A DNA stretch of 64,000 bases from Pohlia nutans (Eukaryota; Streptophyta; Bryopsida; Bryales; Mniaceae). Below are positions 48,501 through 61,475 of the stretch, in pieces. The stretch's first letter is position 1. Each line of letters begins with the position of its first letter. Location: assembly GCA_022496805.1 (NCBI GenBank), contig CM040091.1, positions 17,350,336 through 17,414,335 on the forward strand, written 5' to 3'. The position numbers and the translations under genes are program-made. Below the pieces are notes generated by a model. The model had not been told where the DNA came from. It saw only the letters and a program-made list of their open reading frames with translations, and ran no database searches.

Positions 48501-51207
48501 CTACTGGGGTTGTGTGTTCTTCTCTAATGGTTTCCCTTACACGGATCCAGCAAAGCTTCGTCTTGTAAGCATAAGTGTTGCCTTTTATCTCTTGCATTGT
48601 ATAACATGTTCTTTTCAAATGCAGCAGCAATTTTCACAATGCTGAGACCCCCTGAATGCTGGTGGCATTTAATGCAAACCACCCTATCTGTGCCACTTTG
48701 TAATCGCTATGTATCAGTGTCTTACATTTAGAATTTTGATATGTATGCTATTGGTACATAGTGGCACAAATAAGGTGATTTTTCACACATAGGGTGGATT
48801 TCCGAAGCTCTTTGGTTTATCCAACAGCATGTTTTTTTCTGAAATTTCCCCTTCACCAGTTTCGGGTCTGATTATTTATCTGTGTGTTGAGCAGGTCGGA
48901 CCCAAACTTACCGGACATGCCAATTGTTTATGCCAGTGATGTGTTTTGCGATTTAACTGGTATTTTGTTTCGCATCCTCCGGCCAACGAATTATGAACTC
49001 ACATTTTGTGTTTGTTTCATTTTTTCTGGTCAGTCTAAAGAGAATTTGATGGCGATTCTGTAAAGTAAAACGTTGTCATTCTGCGTACAAGTTTATGGAA
49101 GGTAGTTTTTCACTTGAAAGGTGTGAGTGATTTAGTGGCAAGTCTAATTCATACTCTGCTTTTGGGCTTATGTGCTGACAGGCTACAGTCGAGAGGAGGT
49201 CGTTGGTCGCAATTGTCGATTTTTGCAAGGTCCAGACACCAGTCCTGAAGATGTCCAGAAGGTGGATTTACATTCTCAAAATTGCCACTATTTCTTAATC
49301 TGTGTGTTCTTCATGGCAACCCCATCCGTCCTTCAAGGGATTTGCAAAAGGACTTCGTTTAAGTGTGTTGCTTCACATGTTCCATTTTCACTGTGCATTT
49401 GTTAGTACATTTAAGAATACATTCCTATTCCGCTGATCCACTAGAAAGTGGGATTTTATTTGTAGGTTGTCAGTCGATGGGGTCAAGAGATGGACATTCT
49501 ACTTCTTTGATTTGTGCTGAAGCTTTATGTCGTAAGACTTTGTTAGCACTCTTTTGGCGTCTCACCAGTTTCTACTCCTGGATGAATATGTGTCAGATAC
49601 GTCAAGCTGTTGAGGAGGAGCAAGCTTGCACTGTCAAAATCTTAAATTACAGGTACACAACATTGAATTTCCAGTTCTTTGGTATGTGAGTTTCATTTCT
49701 TGCACGTTTCTGTAATTGCAATGTCAGATCCAAACTTTAGACAGGACTTGCAAGAGGGATGAAGTTGAGTTATCCCTTGTAAGCATGCTTAGAGCTTTGT
49801 GAGTGTTAATGAAATGAGTTTGTGTGTGTTTGAGCACCATCAGTGAGAGATCCAAGTAAAACATCCCTAACCAGTGGTGATCTGATTCTAAATTCCAGAA
49901 AGGATAAAACACCCTTCTACAATTATTTGCACGTTGCACCTGTGCGAAGCTGCGGTGGAAAGGTGAGAAAGTACCCTATCAATTCAAGTTTAAGCTGCTG
50001 TAGTTATGTTTCCTCTAGTCTAAATCTGCTGAATATGAGCATTTAGTATGTTAGTTTTCTTTTAGGCAGGGACTTCACTTTTTGTACTGAACGTATTTCC
50101 TATTGTTATACTGGAAAATTAGAGTTATTGAACTCCAAAACTTGAATCATGAAAAAAACTGACCTTCGAAAAGGACTCACTGATGTTCAAAACTTCATGA
50201 AAATTTTGGAGTTCAAGGATAACTCTATCGTATACAAAAGTGATGGAGGTTTAAATTATTTTTGGTAGATGACCTCAAATAAACGTTTGAACCTCTAAAA
50301 CTTTTTATCTACCAGTAAACTTTTGAAACGTTTATCTACTAATGGGTACGTATTGATTAGGAGGAGAAAGATCTATTTGTTCAAAAAGTTTTGGTAGATA
50401 AATGTCCAAGTTGCTTACATCCTCCCAATCAATACATACTCATGGTCACTGAGATTACCCCCGGGGGGTGCATTGTACTAAACACGTACAGGTATACGTG
50501 AGTGCAGAGAATTGGTATTAATTCAAACATTGTCGTATTACGTATACATATTAGAGCTTAGAATATTGACGTATACTTACATTAACCCCTAAACGTCCCA
50601 TGGGGATAGTAGATACGGTGTCGTATGATTGGTCTTTGCTACCAACAAGAAGCTCTATATTGGAATCTCGATAGCTCACTAGAATTGCATTGATCTAAAT
50701 TCTAACTTCTATGTTCAACTCAAACCCATTAAAGGTGTGGATTCATTCCAAGTACAAGAAAAATATATTGTATTTTATTTGTCACAAAGGCATTTTCAAA
50801 CGTGTAGGGGTTAAGCATATATTTAGGACGGAATAGGTATGTATACAAAAGTTTTTAGACATACCGGTATAACCCCTCGTTTACATGAGGGTTTTTAGAG
50901 AGGGTCATGAATTCACGTGATTCCCAAACATAATGTAGAGTGCACTCTCCGAGAGATTATCACCTCTCTCCTGCACATGATTGTCTCTAAAATTATGAAA
51001 TTGTTTATGAAATTGTGAATGCAGGTGGCCTTTTACGTAGGTGTGCAGCTGGAGGTGAGCAAGGTAGATACTGACACGTCTGAAGAGACCGGAATGAGTG
51101 CACATGCGAAGCAACTGGGAGCAGTGGGGGTTGTGAGGGTAGCTGTGCGCAGCTTGCAAGGCTCGGGCCTCCGGCGGACGCTCAAGAGGGACAGTGTAAG
51201 GCCTTGA
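45501..51207 (+). CDS. Twin-LOV (PAS/LOV) blue-light receptor, copy 1
   Basis: Nine exons, 429 aa: 45501-45775, 45879-45957, 47496-47739, 48321-48564, 48895-48959, 49182-49261, 49597-49652, 49899-49962, 51025-51207. Two LOV domains each carry the flavin-binding [10 protein letters not shown] core, with photo-adduct cysteines at Cys91 and Cys314, and each ends in the YVGVQ strand whose Gln contacts FMN. The linker ([31 protein letters not shown]) and short basic tail fit plant PAS/LOV (PLP/LLP) proteins: soluble twin-LOV photosensors without kinase or F-box. Both domains should be photoactive. The ATG at 45501 is the first in frame; Met13 is an alternative start. Exon 3 could read through to a stop at 47865 if its intron is retained, giving a single-LOV form, but the phase-1 donor at 47740 matches copy 2. 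Intron 2 holds two MITEs. A paralogue lies 4.7 kb downstream on the same strand. Confidence 0.95.
46401..46714. mobile_element. MITE in LOV copy 1 intron 2
   Basis: 314 bp with ends AGGGTTGTAACACATCCTAC and GGATGTGTGACAACCCCT, flanked by ACTATTA (46394-46400, 46715-46721). A 7-8 bp duplication suggests hAT-like. Confidence 0.8.
47081..47443. mobile_element. Tourist-like element in LOV copy 1 intron 2
   Basis: 363 bp, same family as 7416-8131; ends GGGCCGCTTCACACTATGG, flanked by TTA (47078-47080, 47444-47446). Its right end is only 50 bp from the exon 3 acceptor. Confidence 0.92.
50586..50810. mobile_element. TTAA-flanked MITE, family D
   Basis: 225 bp, in the last intron of LOV copy 1; TTAA at 50582-50585 and 50811-50814. 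Confidence 0.9.
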
Positions 51208-54200
51208 AATCATTTTCTACCTTCACTGGAAGGAGAATCCTCCCTCTGCTTGTAAAATAAATCATGTAAAGTCTGTCCAGGGAGAACTGAATCCCTTATT
51301 CAGTTTTGCCCTTCATGCGCTATCGATGCCTGAAACTCTCAGTCGACTCTTTTAGCTGATTAGTCAAGTAGCTTACAAGCTTTCAGAGTCAATAGATTGG
51401 CTGTATAAACTATTTCATATTTGGCTGCGTCTCTCATCATGGGAGTGTTTCAGGTTACAAAACTGTGGTAGTTATATGCTTGCCGAACTTTTATCGTTGA
51501 TATTGCACTGCATGATTACACACTGAATGAGCAGGTTGATATTTAGAGTGCGAGGTTCTTAGGCGAGACTCTCCTACGTGGTGCCTCTAGAAATCCACGC
51601 TCAAAATTGCGAGATTCTCACCAAACACTACTAGTAAAGGTGTTGCTTTTGCACTCAGAACAGTGTCAGAGTTCACTGTACACACTTGTCCTACTTGACA
51701 AATTGCAATCACTAAGTCTTGAGCGCATGGGTAGTGAGTGCGAAGTGGTGCTGTTTGACTCACCTACCGAGTGAAAAGTGGCGCCTTCTCCTTGTAGTGA
51801 AAACAATTATCTTCCTCTTACCAATTGAAATGGTGGGGTTTTTGCCACTGCCCCTTCTAGTAGGCAAGAGTCACATTGAAAGCTCGTTGCAAAAGTGTGT
51901 GCAAAAGTTGGGGCAAATACTTGCTCCGACATCCTTTATTTTGCAACTCTATTTGTGATGTAAGGAGGACCAAGCTACTTTAGCAAAACTCTCAATGGAA
52001 GTCTAGTGTAATGTAAACCAATAAATCAAGACAACATTGATGAGAGTTGCCTAGAAAGAAGAGAATAAGAGCTCACGACAACACACAAACTCAATTCTTG
52101 TCACTACCAAAGGGTGTTGTTTTTGACACCCTTTGTAGAGTCTTAAAAGAATCTAATATGTGTGAAGTTATATTGATTCCCATTCCACCCACCACTCTAG
52201 GTTGTAGAATGAGACCCGTGTCATATCCGGGGTTTTTTTCCTCCACACAACCCTCATACCTTCTGAGCACACTCCAAGGGAGCAATTTTAGATTTACCGA
52301 CTGCGACTTTCCATTTTCTTGGACCAACTAGTTTTCCAAAACATTCTCTTGATTAGACCTAAAGAAAACAGAAAATATTCTTTAATTTCCTTTTAAAATG
52401 ATCGATTTTTTTCCTAAGATTTTGAACTCAATTTGGCAACTTTTAATTTCAACCGGCTCACTTGTAACTAAGTTAAAGGTCGGTTCTCCTGTGGAGCCAA
52501 GGGCTTTCCTACTCAAAAAAGTGAAAGGATTCTGTCATGAAACATTTCAGATTCTGGATCACTCTTGTCAGAGAAGCTTTCATGGAGATAAAGCGGGTTC
52601 AGTTGCCGTTTGTTTCTTAAAATAATTGAATAAATAAATAAAACTTTCATGAAGTAATAATAACCAGAAAGAATATACCAAAATAAAGTGTGGTTTGGTC
52701 TTATCTGCCGGCATGCTGGTCCGTCACAAATTCAACATGCATGCTACACTGATTATCCCATTTCAGGTTGATTGTCCTAAAACCACCAACTTAAGCAATC
52801 TGTTAAATTTGAAAAAAAAAATATGACCGCATTTGAAATAGGTTTTGATGAGGATTGCAAAAATTTGCAATATCTAATTCGCATTTGTTAATTTTATACA
52901 AAATTCCAAAGTGAAAAGTAATCTCTGACTCAAATCAAACCTCTAGGTTTCCCCATGTTCACACCATGTGGTACTAACTTTCACTCATAATGATACCCAA
53001 AACTACCAACTATTTTTTCACAATGCTTGGCATGCCATTGGTTTACTTAAATAGTGAAATTGGTGGTTTTGGGCCTCAACTGTGGTGGCCACAAGAAAAG
53101 TCTATATGTCATAATGGGAGGAGGTGGTGGTTTTAGGACATCCTACCTTAGTCGAGACCTTAGTGCGTGTGATACTAATTCCCAAGGCACCCACTGTTTT
53201 GCCAAATTTCAAAATTAGAGCGAGTTGAAATTGTTACTAAGTCGCTGAAATCTTCATACCAAATTAATTTTACATCATAATGATATTTAGTATCACCTTC
53301 ACTAATTTCCCACATGCACTATAAATCCTCCCTCACTAAATGGGATAATTAGTGTAGTCACTCACTAATTGCACGCTCAATTTGTTGTGGGTGCATGAAT
53401 GAATAGGTAAAGCATTTCCTTTGTGTCTCTTGAGGAGGCGCAAGTGAATAGGCTCCAACCCTATTTGTGTCACACCGCAAGACTTGACAACAAACAAAAG
53501 TATACTGACCACTTTAAACTTGACCACTTTAAACTTGAGCCATGTCTCGGTAGGATGCAACAATGAGCATATCCTCGAGCACCCTAGAACTTTACAATCA
53601 TAGCTAAATTTCTTGTTCTTTGACTTATTTAGATAAAATCCATCTATAGTTGTGTGAGAGACTTAGATTTTGAAATATTAGCCCCTTCAAACAAGATGTA
53701 ACAAGTCAGTGTGATGTTCATGAGTGTGGATGCAGTTGATTAACTTATAAGCTCATCATAACAATCTTGACCCAATCATTTCCTTTGACCCAATGCGACA
53801 TTCCACCCTTGATTTCCGCAAACTCTCTATATGTAACCCTTCACACATTACATTTGATGACTTTATTGGGCCCCATGTCTTGCCTCTTTTCTATAGTCAG
53901 CTTCTCTCTCTTTGTGACGACTACCAACCAATTTTTATTCCAATCGCTTTTGAATTCCAACAGTTGTTATATTCCAACATTTTTTCATTCACAACCAAGA
54001 GTCAACTTCTGACCCACTATTGCCACCTCTATCAAGTCCTCTTCACACTTATGCCCCAATATGGGCAATGATATTTTTTTAAACAATAATGACAGTTGGC
54101 ATTGAGTCTCATGAACCAACATCTCCTCGCCGAAATCAAGAACACGTCACGAGATCAAGGACCCGTCATGAGACCCTCCCGTTGTTGCTGTTGCGATGGC
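51208..54200. other. Spacer between the two LOV genes
   Basis: No gene recognised. Open stretches at 53767-54071 do not resemble a known family. Confidence 0.45.
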
Positions 54201-54206
54201 TATTTA

Positions 54207-55301
54207 GGGGGTCTTTACACTAGTATCCAAGAGCCGGGATGGATAATTCTCTTGGTCACAGCCCTTGGTTAAGAGCCATGACCAAGAGCCAACTTTCCCA
54301 TCCATTGGTCAGCAACAATAGTGTAAAGTGAACTTGGACCAAAGGGAAGGTGGACTGAATTTTTTAATGTATTTTTGAAAAGAGTAGATTTGATAACTTA
54401 TTTTTCTTTTGCACTCCTCTTCTTCGTCTTCTTCCCATCCCGATTGGAAAGGGGTTATAGATTGTATTGAAAAGGATTTTATATCGTATCAATTTAGTGG
54501 AGGCAACGATTTTATTATGGCTATGCTGATTTTTGCCAATGAAGGGTCCGAGCATGGTATGCCTGTGGAGCCCAGGTAAGTTTATATTCACCCTCTTCCT
54601 AAGTCATCGACGTGGTATTCCTTTGCAAGATATTGGAATTGAATTAATTTGTGAGGTTAATTTTTTTTGTATAATACGATTTTGAAAATTCAGAATTAGA
54701 TGCATAATGAAATTATGAACCCAACGGTATATAGCATGTAAATTTAGGAGTCATATTGCAAAAGTTACGGCCTAGAAACTGTTTCAGCATTTCAAAATCT
54801 GGCCTGAAATGTTCAGAATTGGAAGATTTTTCCGGGAAATCTTCACTATATTTTTTCATCAATTTTCAAAGATTTTTAAAAAATTAGCAGTTGTCCAGAA
54901 AATTGTGAAAAAAAATTGGAGTTGTTGGTGATGGTAAAGTCTAATAGGAAAAAAAAAATTGGCCGATAATTCCAAAAAATGAATCCATAATTGCAATTTC
55001 AAATTTTTCCAAATCTACCAATTTTTATTTATTTTTGGAGTCCAGTTCAAGCTTTTTCAGCTTTTGGTCACCTGGATATTGCGGCGAGAGAACCTCTTTT
55101 GGTGGTCTCGCCACATTATCCGGGTGACCACGAAACCTTATCCACTTCTGGACATGTAGGATTCCATGTCATTTTCTCATTCATTTTTAGTCTTGGTCAC
55201 TTCCTCCTTTTATGGCTAGTGTAAAGTGTACTTGGACCGGCCGGCTCTTATCCTCCAATGGTAGTGCAGAATTTCCCTTGGTCACTAGTGTAAAGACCTC
55301 C
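54207..55301. mobile_element. Tourist/PIF-like element, 1.1 kb
   Basis: Ends GG(G/A)GGTCTTTACACTAGT, flanked by TTA (54204-54206) and TCA (55302-55304). No transposase frame. Confidence 0.75.
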
Positions 55302-55363
55302 TCAGTGTGTGACCATGACTCTCCCGTTGTTGCCGTCACACTGGCTATTTAAGGTAAAGGGCT

Positions 55364-55557
55364 CCAAAACCAACATGGTTCTAATTCCAACAAAATATAG
55401 GCAGAATAATCATTTTAGAAATTAAATCTAGGTAAACCATAGATAGCTTATCATTTTGGTCAACATCCAATAAGAGCTTTATGATGTGCCTAGATTTATG
55501 TTCTAAAATAAATGCATGGTCTAAATTCTGATGGAATTAGAACCGTGCTGGTTTTGG
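55364..55557. mobile_element. 194-bp MITE
   Basis: Ends CCAAAACCA-CA-GGTTCTAAT inverted; the target duplication is not clear. About 400 bp upstream of LOV copy 2. Confidence 0.7.
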
Positions 55558-55957
55558 ATGTGTTGCATGCCGTTGCAGTGGCTATTTAGCGTGTGACCGT
55601 TGAGGATGCTCTAAAGAACGGTACGATGTGCCCGCTACTTCAATGGCGATATTCTTTCCCTTACGTGGCGAAGTGCCGCTCCGTCGCGCCCGCAGCGTCG
55701 CCAGCTTTCAACTTCACTCACCATTCCACTCCCGCACATACTTATCCACTTGCAGATAGACATCCATCAATCCCTGCTGTAACTTAGTAGTACCTTTACC
55801 TTTCTCTCACTCGCATTCATTCATTCTTTACATTTCTCGCACAGTTTTCCAAGACGATTCTCCTGTCCATCGCCACCTCACAGGAGCCAATCCATCTTCA
55901 AAACCCGCACTCCACACTCAGGCTGTTCATGAACTCTCGCAGGAGAAGGACAATCCC

Positions 55958-58900
55958 ATGTCGCACCTTCTGGCGATGGAGAATGTGGACCAGCTCGGGG
56001 GCAGCGGCAGGCGGCTCGTGCAGAGCCTGAGCCGCGCGTACAACGCCCAGATCGGCCACGCGCTCCGCCAGCACGAGTACAACTTCGTGCTCAGCGACCC
56101 GCGCTTGCCCGACCACCCCATCGTGTTCGCCAGCGAGGGCTTCCTGCGCATGTCCGGCTACGACCGGGACGACGTCATCGGCCGCAACTGCCGCTTCCTG
56201 CAGGGCCCCGACACGGACCGCGGCACCGTCGTGGAGATTCGCGACGCCATCCGCGAGGAGCGGAGCTGCCAAGTGCGCATCCTGAATTACACCAAACAGG
56301 GCGCCCCGTTCTGGAACCTCTTCCACATGGCGCCCATCTTCGCCAGCGATGGACGCGTCATGCATTACGTCGGCGTGCAGACCCCCATCGCCTCCGAGCT
56401 CGCTAACGAAGAGACTACCCCGCCATTGCTGCGAGGTTAGCGTTTCGTTCCTTCTTGGCTATGGCGGAATTCATCGATTGCTTCCTCAAATTTTGTTCGT
56501 AGCTACTCCCTCCGTCCCAAAGTTATTGTCATGTTTGAAAGTGCTTTTTTAAGTAGGTCATATTGTAAGAAACATGATTAAAAAAGGTTCCAAATTATGT
56601 CACTGGAATGATTGAAGAACATTGCATGTGTTCATTGCAACCTACATAAAATTAGCCACAAGGAAGTATTTTTTTGACCTACTTGAAAAAAGCACTTTCA
56701 AACATGACTTTCAAACTTGACAAAAACTTTGGGACAGAGGGAGTATTTCTTTGAGCCAATTTCATTGATCATATTGTAAGAAACATGATTAAAAAAGGTT
56801 CTAAATTATGTCACTAGAATGATGGAAGAACATTGCATGTGTTCATTGCAACCTAAATAAAATTAGCCACAAGGAAGTATTTTTTTGACCTACTTAAAAA
56901 AGCACTTTCAAACATGACTTTCAAACATGACAATAACTTTGGGACGGAGGGAGTACAAAAGACGTGAATTCCGAACTCCTTAACCCCTAAAGGACCAGAA
57001 GGCCATCAGGTGGCTCCTGTTTTTTTTCGGTTATTTTGAGTACATTTTATGTAGATTCTTTTTTGTTAATTTTTCTTAAAAAAAAATCAACATATGTAAT
57101 ATTCTTCACTAATTCGAGTGATATAAAATTTGGTGCCATTCAAACTATAATTTTCACAATATGATTGTTCAAACTTGTCATTTTAAAACCAGGAATCCTT
57201 GGTCCTTTAGGGGTTAAATTTGAATTTCAGTGTTTTCAGCAACCGACCTGAGCTACTTCTGAAAATCATATTTGGTGAGGTAGACATTTTCAGAGGTTGC
57301 AGACAATAACAATGTGACACTTGGCACTTTCCTTCGTGGCTATGGCGGAAACTTGATTGCTGAGTGAGGTTCAACACTGAGCTTGTGGAAGTATTGAAAC
57401 TTTGTGTATGTCACATAGACATATGTTACGACTTAGTCGTAACTCTGGACTTGAAAACATGGGAACGTAGGAAGGAGAGGCTATCATAGTTAGTTATAAG
57501 TAGTTACAACCAATTAAGGTTGTCATAGCTATTAAACCTTGGTGGAGGAGAGTTGTCAATTACGTCGCATATCGTTTAAGGAAGTAGAACACTTGGATGT
57601 TGAACTCTCAATTATGTTATTCTTGTTGGATATGGTGATCAATATTATCGTGCATGGAAAGTTGTATGATAATTGAGTCTCGGATCCTTGGAGTGTCGAT
57701 AGAATTATGAATATGGAAGCCGAGTTGCAGAGGTTCCAGACAATAGCAATGTGACACGTGAGATTGTGTCTGTGTAGATGAGGAAGACGAGGCGGAGCCA
57801 GCGGTGGTGGATGAGGCGGTGAAACAGAAGGCGGCATTGGCAGTGCAGAGAGTGGCAGGCGAGCTCACGCAGTCTAGTAGAGTGCGAGGTGACCTTGTTC
57901 AAAAACGGTGCGTAGGATTGTCAGATTGCGCGGCGAACGGCGTTGTGAGCTCTTCGTTAATGCTCTCCCTCACTCGTATTCAGCAGAGCCTTGTTTTGTA
58001 AGCCACAATCATCCTCGTCATTTTATTCCTTTTTGAATTGTAGTTTTAGAACTAAAGAAAGCTTCACGATTTCTTTTTTAGCACTCGTTTGCTTTGTTCA
58101 AATTTTGTTTGTTTTTTTGACAAATAAATGCATTCTAGTGATACAAGATTTGGCTCTGTCTGAATTATTGAAACTCTAAAGCCTCGGTCTTTTTGATTTG
58201 TGGTCCAAGAGGCTTGAACAGGGCTTCAATTTTTCATCACTTGTTTGGGGACTTTCTTTTATTCAAATTTTGTTTATTCTTTGACTAACACATATAATGT
58301 CCTTCACTGGTTATGGTGATATAAGATTTGAATTATTGGTTTTTCACAGTTGGTCATTTTAAATCTCTGAAGCCTTGGTCTTTTTGAATTATGGTTTTAG
58401 TTCCAAATAGGGCTTCATCATGAGAACTTTCGTTTATTTTTGACCAACACATGCAATTATTCTACACTTATTCTGGTTATGTAAGATTTGACCCTGTCTG
58501 AATTATTAATTTTTCACAATTGGTCATTTTAAAACCCTGAAGTCTTGAATTATGGTTCTAGGTCCAGGAGGCTCAAACAGGGCTTCATGTTTTTATTAGT
58601 TCTCATTTGAGGTCTTTCTTTTGTTCCATTTTTGTTTATTTTTTGACCAACACATGCAATGTTCCTGGTGATATAAGATTAGAATTATTGATTTCACAAC
58701 TGGTCATTCTAAAGCTCTGAAGCCTTGGTCCTTTTCATGGGTTAATGGACTATGAACTTAACCATGTTTTTTGGTGCAATGCTTTTGCAGAGCTGATCCG
58801 AGCTTACCAGACACTCCCATCGTCCATGCCAGCGATGTCTTCTGCGACCTCACAGGTCTGCATTGCAACGTTTGCCTGTGACTATAGTTTGTGTCTGCCA

Positions 58901-61463
58901 TTTTGTGGGGAAAACAGTTTCATAGTCTCCACAGTGTAAACTTGCCCCTAGTCTCAATGGTTAACCCAAGGATTCATGGTTTTAAAATGAAAAATTTAAA
59001 TGGCGTCCCAAAATTATGGCGTGTTTTAATTTAACACTTTTTTTTGCCAAAAAACCGTCTCAGTACTCGAAAAAATGGTCTATCTTCAATAGTAGTATGT
59101 AGTTTCTGTGTCTCTCTTGTTGTCCGCCCTGTTTGAAGTGGACAAAGCTCACGTTTGAAGTATAAAACATAGGTCAAATATTGCAAAAAAAAATTTGCCA
59201 AAAACTAGGACAATAATTTTGGGACGGAGGGAGTAATTCATATGAGACCAAATTCTATATCACTGGAATCAGTGAAGAACATTGCATGTGTTTGTTAAAT
59301 AACGAATAAATATGAACAAAAAGAAGTCCACATAGGACCTACTCAAAACTGCTTTAAAAAAAAAAAAAAAAAAAAAAACATGAGGCCTAATTTGGGCTTC
59401 TTGGTCCTTTAGGGGTTAAGCCACTTACACTAGAATATACAGACGTATAATAAGTTTACCTCCTATTCTATATCCTCAGTTCTCTGGTATCATGCATCAA
59501 GCTGACCGGTGTTGTTCAAATGCTCTATGCACAGGTTACAGCCGGGAAGAAGTCGTAGGTCGAAATTGTCGATTCTTGCAGGGCCCTGGGACGGATCCTG
59601 ACGCTGTGCGGGAGGTAAAATTTATTACTCTTGATCCATTCATGACCATCTATAAATACAGAATGCCAATGCAGGATTTTGAATGTTCAAGTCTCTCAAT
59701 GGTTAAGAGGAGGTTTAGAATTTGCACAAATTTCTTAATTGCACTTACAATCTGGTTTAGAACAAATGCAACGAATGAGATTGAAGTGCACAAGTGTATC
59801 CTCAAGGTCAAATGGCAGTGCTGAATTTTGAAGTTGGAAATCTTGACTGCTATGTTCTTTAGCATATTTAGTGAAAATTTTGAGAGTAACACCTTCAAGG
59901 TCCCACAGGTGGGACTTTGTAGATTAGTTTCGAAGAATGAATTTGGATGTATCAGAGTTTGGTTGTAAGTTAAAAATGCCATTTGCATTATGCAATCAAG
60001 GCCACTGTAAAAATTATTTATTAGTAACTAAAAATACTGTTATGACAGTAAATAAAATAGTATTCCAATTCTAACATGCATATTGTATTCATAACCATGT
60101 CCTTGATTTTCATTACCTAGTCCATTTTCTTTTGATGTCTGGTTTGTTAAAGTTCCAGTTCTGTTTTGTTGTTCATCAATGGCATTGTTGTGTCTTCCAG
60201 ATCCGTGAAGCCATAGAGGCAGAAAGGCCTTGCACCGTGCGAATCCTCAACTACAGGTATAGTATTTCAGCTTCCAATACCTCACCTCTTGATTCCACAA
60301 ATTCCGGAGCTGTTGAAAACTCCAAAACTTATGCCAAAAGGTCCTACTAATCATTCTCTTTGAAAGAACAAAATCCACCACACGTTCCTAATCTCAACTC
60401 ATCTCAGCCTATTCTAACAAGTTGTACTGCTACAAAAACTAGGCCAGTTATTTCCAGACAAAGGGAGTATATGTTACCGTATCGAAACGTCATTTTAACA
60501 GAAGCTTTGCTACATATTTGGCATCATTTCAAAACCAAAAACAACATTAACCCCTAAAGGACCAAAGATTCATGGTTTCAAAATGACAAATTTAATAGAT
60601 TGTATTGTGAAAAATGCAATTCAGATGGGGTTGAGTTTTATATCGTCGGAATCAGTGAAGAACATTGTCTATGTTTGTCAAAACACAAATAAATTTGAAC
60701 TAAAGGAAGTCCATACAGGACTTGCTCAAAAATGCTTAAAAAAACATGAGACCCAATTTGGGCTTCTTGGTCCTTTAGGGGTTAACCCCTAAAAGACCCA
60801 GCGTCCAGAAATTGGATCATGAACAGAATAAAAGCCTTGTAACTTTCTCATACAACCTCGGATGATTTTCATCCAAGTCACCTTTGAAAGCTTATTAAAT
60901 TCTCTACCATTTACAATAAATCTCTTGTGATGGGGAGCTGTTGATAATATTGGAGAGGCCTCCAACTACAAGTATGTCTAATTTGTTGGGTAGATTTTAT
61001 GCTTGCAATGGTCTTCTCATATACACCTCACATACATCTGGGTCATGCTAATATCTACTTTTGAGGCTAGAATCTACTTCTGTTCAAAGGGTTGGTACAT
61101 TTAGGGGTTAAAAAGACACTGAATTGGCATTATAGTGGCATTTTATGAATGATTTCAACGTTGCTCTTTGCCCAAAACAATTGAGATGAACAATGGAAGT
61201 GATGGTTTGTCATCATTTTCAGGAAGGACAACACTCCATTCTGGAACCACTTGCACGTAGCGCCAGTTCGAAGTGCCACGGGCAAAGTGGCCTACTACGT
61301 GGGAGTGCAGCTGGACGTGAGCGACGTGGCGGAGATTCCCATGCGGGGGGACACTTTGAATGCCCACGCCAAGCAGCTGAGTGCCGTGGGAGTGGTGCGA
61401 GTGGCGGTTCGCAGCTTGCAAGGATCAGGACTGCGACGAACTCCAGCAAACCCTAAACCCTAA
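55958..61463 (+). CDS. Twin-LOV (PAS/LOV) blue-light receptor, copy 2
   Basis: Six exons, 379 aa: 55958-56435, 57778-57997, 58791-58855, 59535-59614, 60201-60256, 61223-61463. Both LOV cores are [10 protein letters not shown] (Cys78 and Cys266), with YVGVQ at each domain end, so both should form the blue-light cysteinyl-flavin adduct. It is clearly paralogous to the gene at 45501-51207, but the whole LOV1 domain is one GC-rich exon here, whereas copy 1 has two introns there, and the last copy-1 intron is also absent. Shared introns have identical phases and identical exon lengths (65, 80 and 56 nt). The C-terminus after GLRRT differs: PANPKP plus stop, encoded by a CCCTAAA telomere-like run. 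Introns are stuffed with Stowaway and TTAA-flanked MITEs. Light sensing is inferred from the family; the partners are unknown. Confidence 0.95.
56506..56953. mobile_element. Stowaway-type MITE with internal duplication
   Basis: Starts CTCCCTCCGTCCCAAAGT after TA (56504-56505). It has two right ends (to 56743 and 56953), each GGGAC-GAGGGAG plus TA, because a ~210-bp right part is tandemly duplicated. Confidence 0.88.
56984..57213. mobile_element. TTAA-flanked MITE, family B
   Basis: 230 bp, TTAA at 56980-56983 and 57214-57217, in intron 1 of LOV copy 2. Confidence 0.92.
58040..58745. repeat. Four decayed family-B copies in tandem
   Basis: About 170-bp units (GGCTTCA, TTTTGTTTATT, TTTGACCAACACATGCAAT, TGGTCATTTTAAA, CCTTGGTC) repeat four times in the intron before exon 3 of LOV copy 2. 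Inner ends are lost, suggesting tandem amplification. Confidence 0.75.
58975..59415. mobile_element. Family-B TTAA MITE split by a Stowaway-type element
   Basis: TTAA at 58971-58974 and 59416-59419; family-B halves on each side of 59000-59234. Confidence 0.85.
59000..59234. mobile_element. Stowaway-type MITE, nested
   Basis: Right end TTTTGGGACGGAGGGAG then TA; the left end keeps only CGTCCCAAAATTATGG. Confidence 0.75.
60551..60781. mobile_element. TTAA-flanked MITE, family B
   Basis: 231 bp, in the last intron of LOV copy 2; TTAA at 60547-60550 and 60782-60785. Confidence 0.92.
60786..61107. mobile_element. TTAA-flanked MITE, family C
   Basis: 322 bp, starts CCCCTAAAAGACCC at the TTAA shared with its neighbour and ends TACATTTAGGGG before TTAA (61108-61111). 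Its GTCCAGAAATTGGA hairpin is at the left end. Confidence 0.88.
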
Positions 61464-61475
61464 ACCCTAAACCCC
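61448..61475 (+). repeat. Interstitial telomere-like repeat
   Basis: AAACCCT repeated more than three times; it encodes the last residues and stop of LOV copy 2. Confidence 0.92.

Noticed and set aside
50200..50450. Inverted repeat around GTATTGATTAGGAGGA
   Set aside because: Short imperfect arms without target duplication; not enough to call an element.
55898..56365. 155-aa frame opposite LOV copy 2
   Set aside because: Shadow frame in GC-rich coding sequence.
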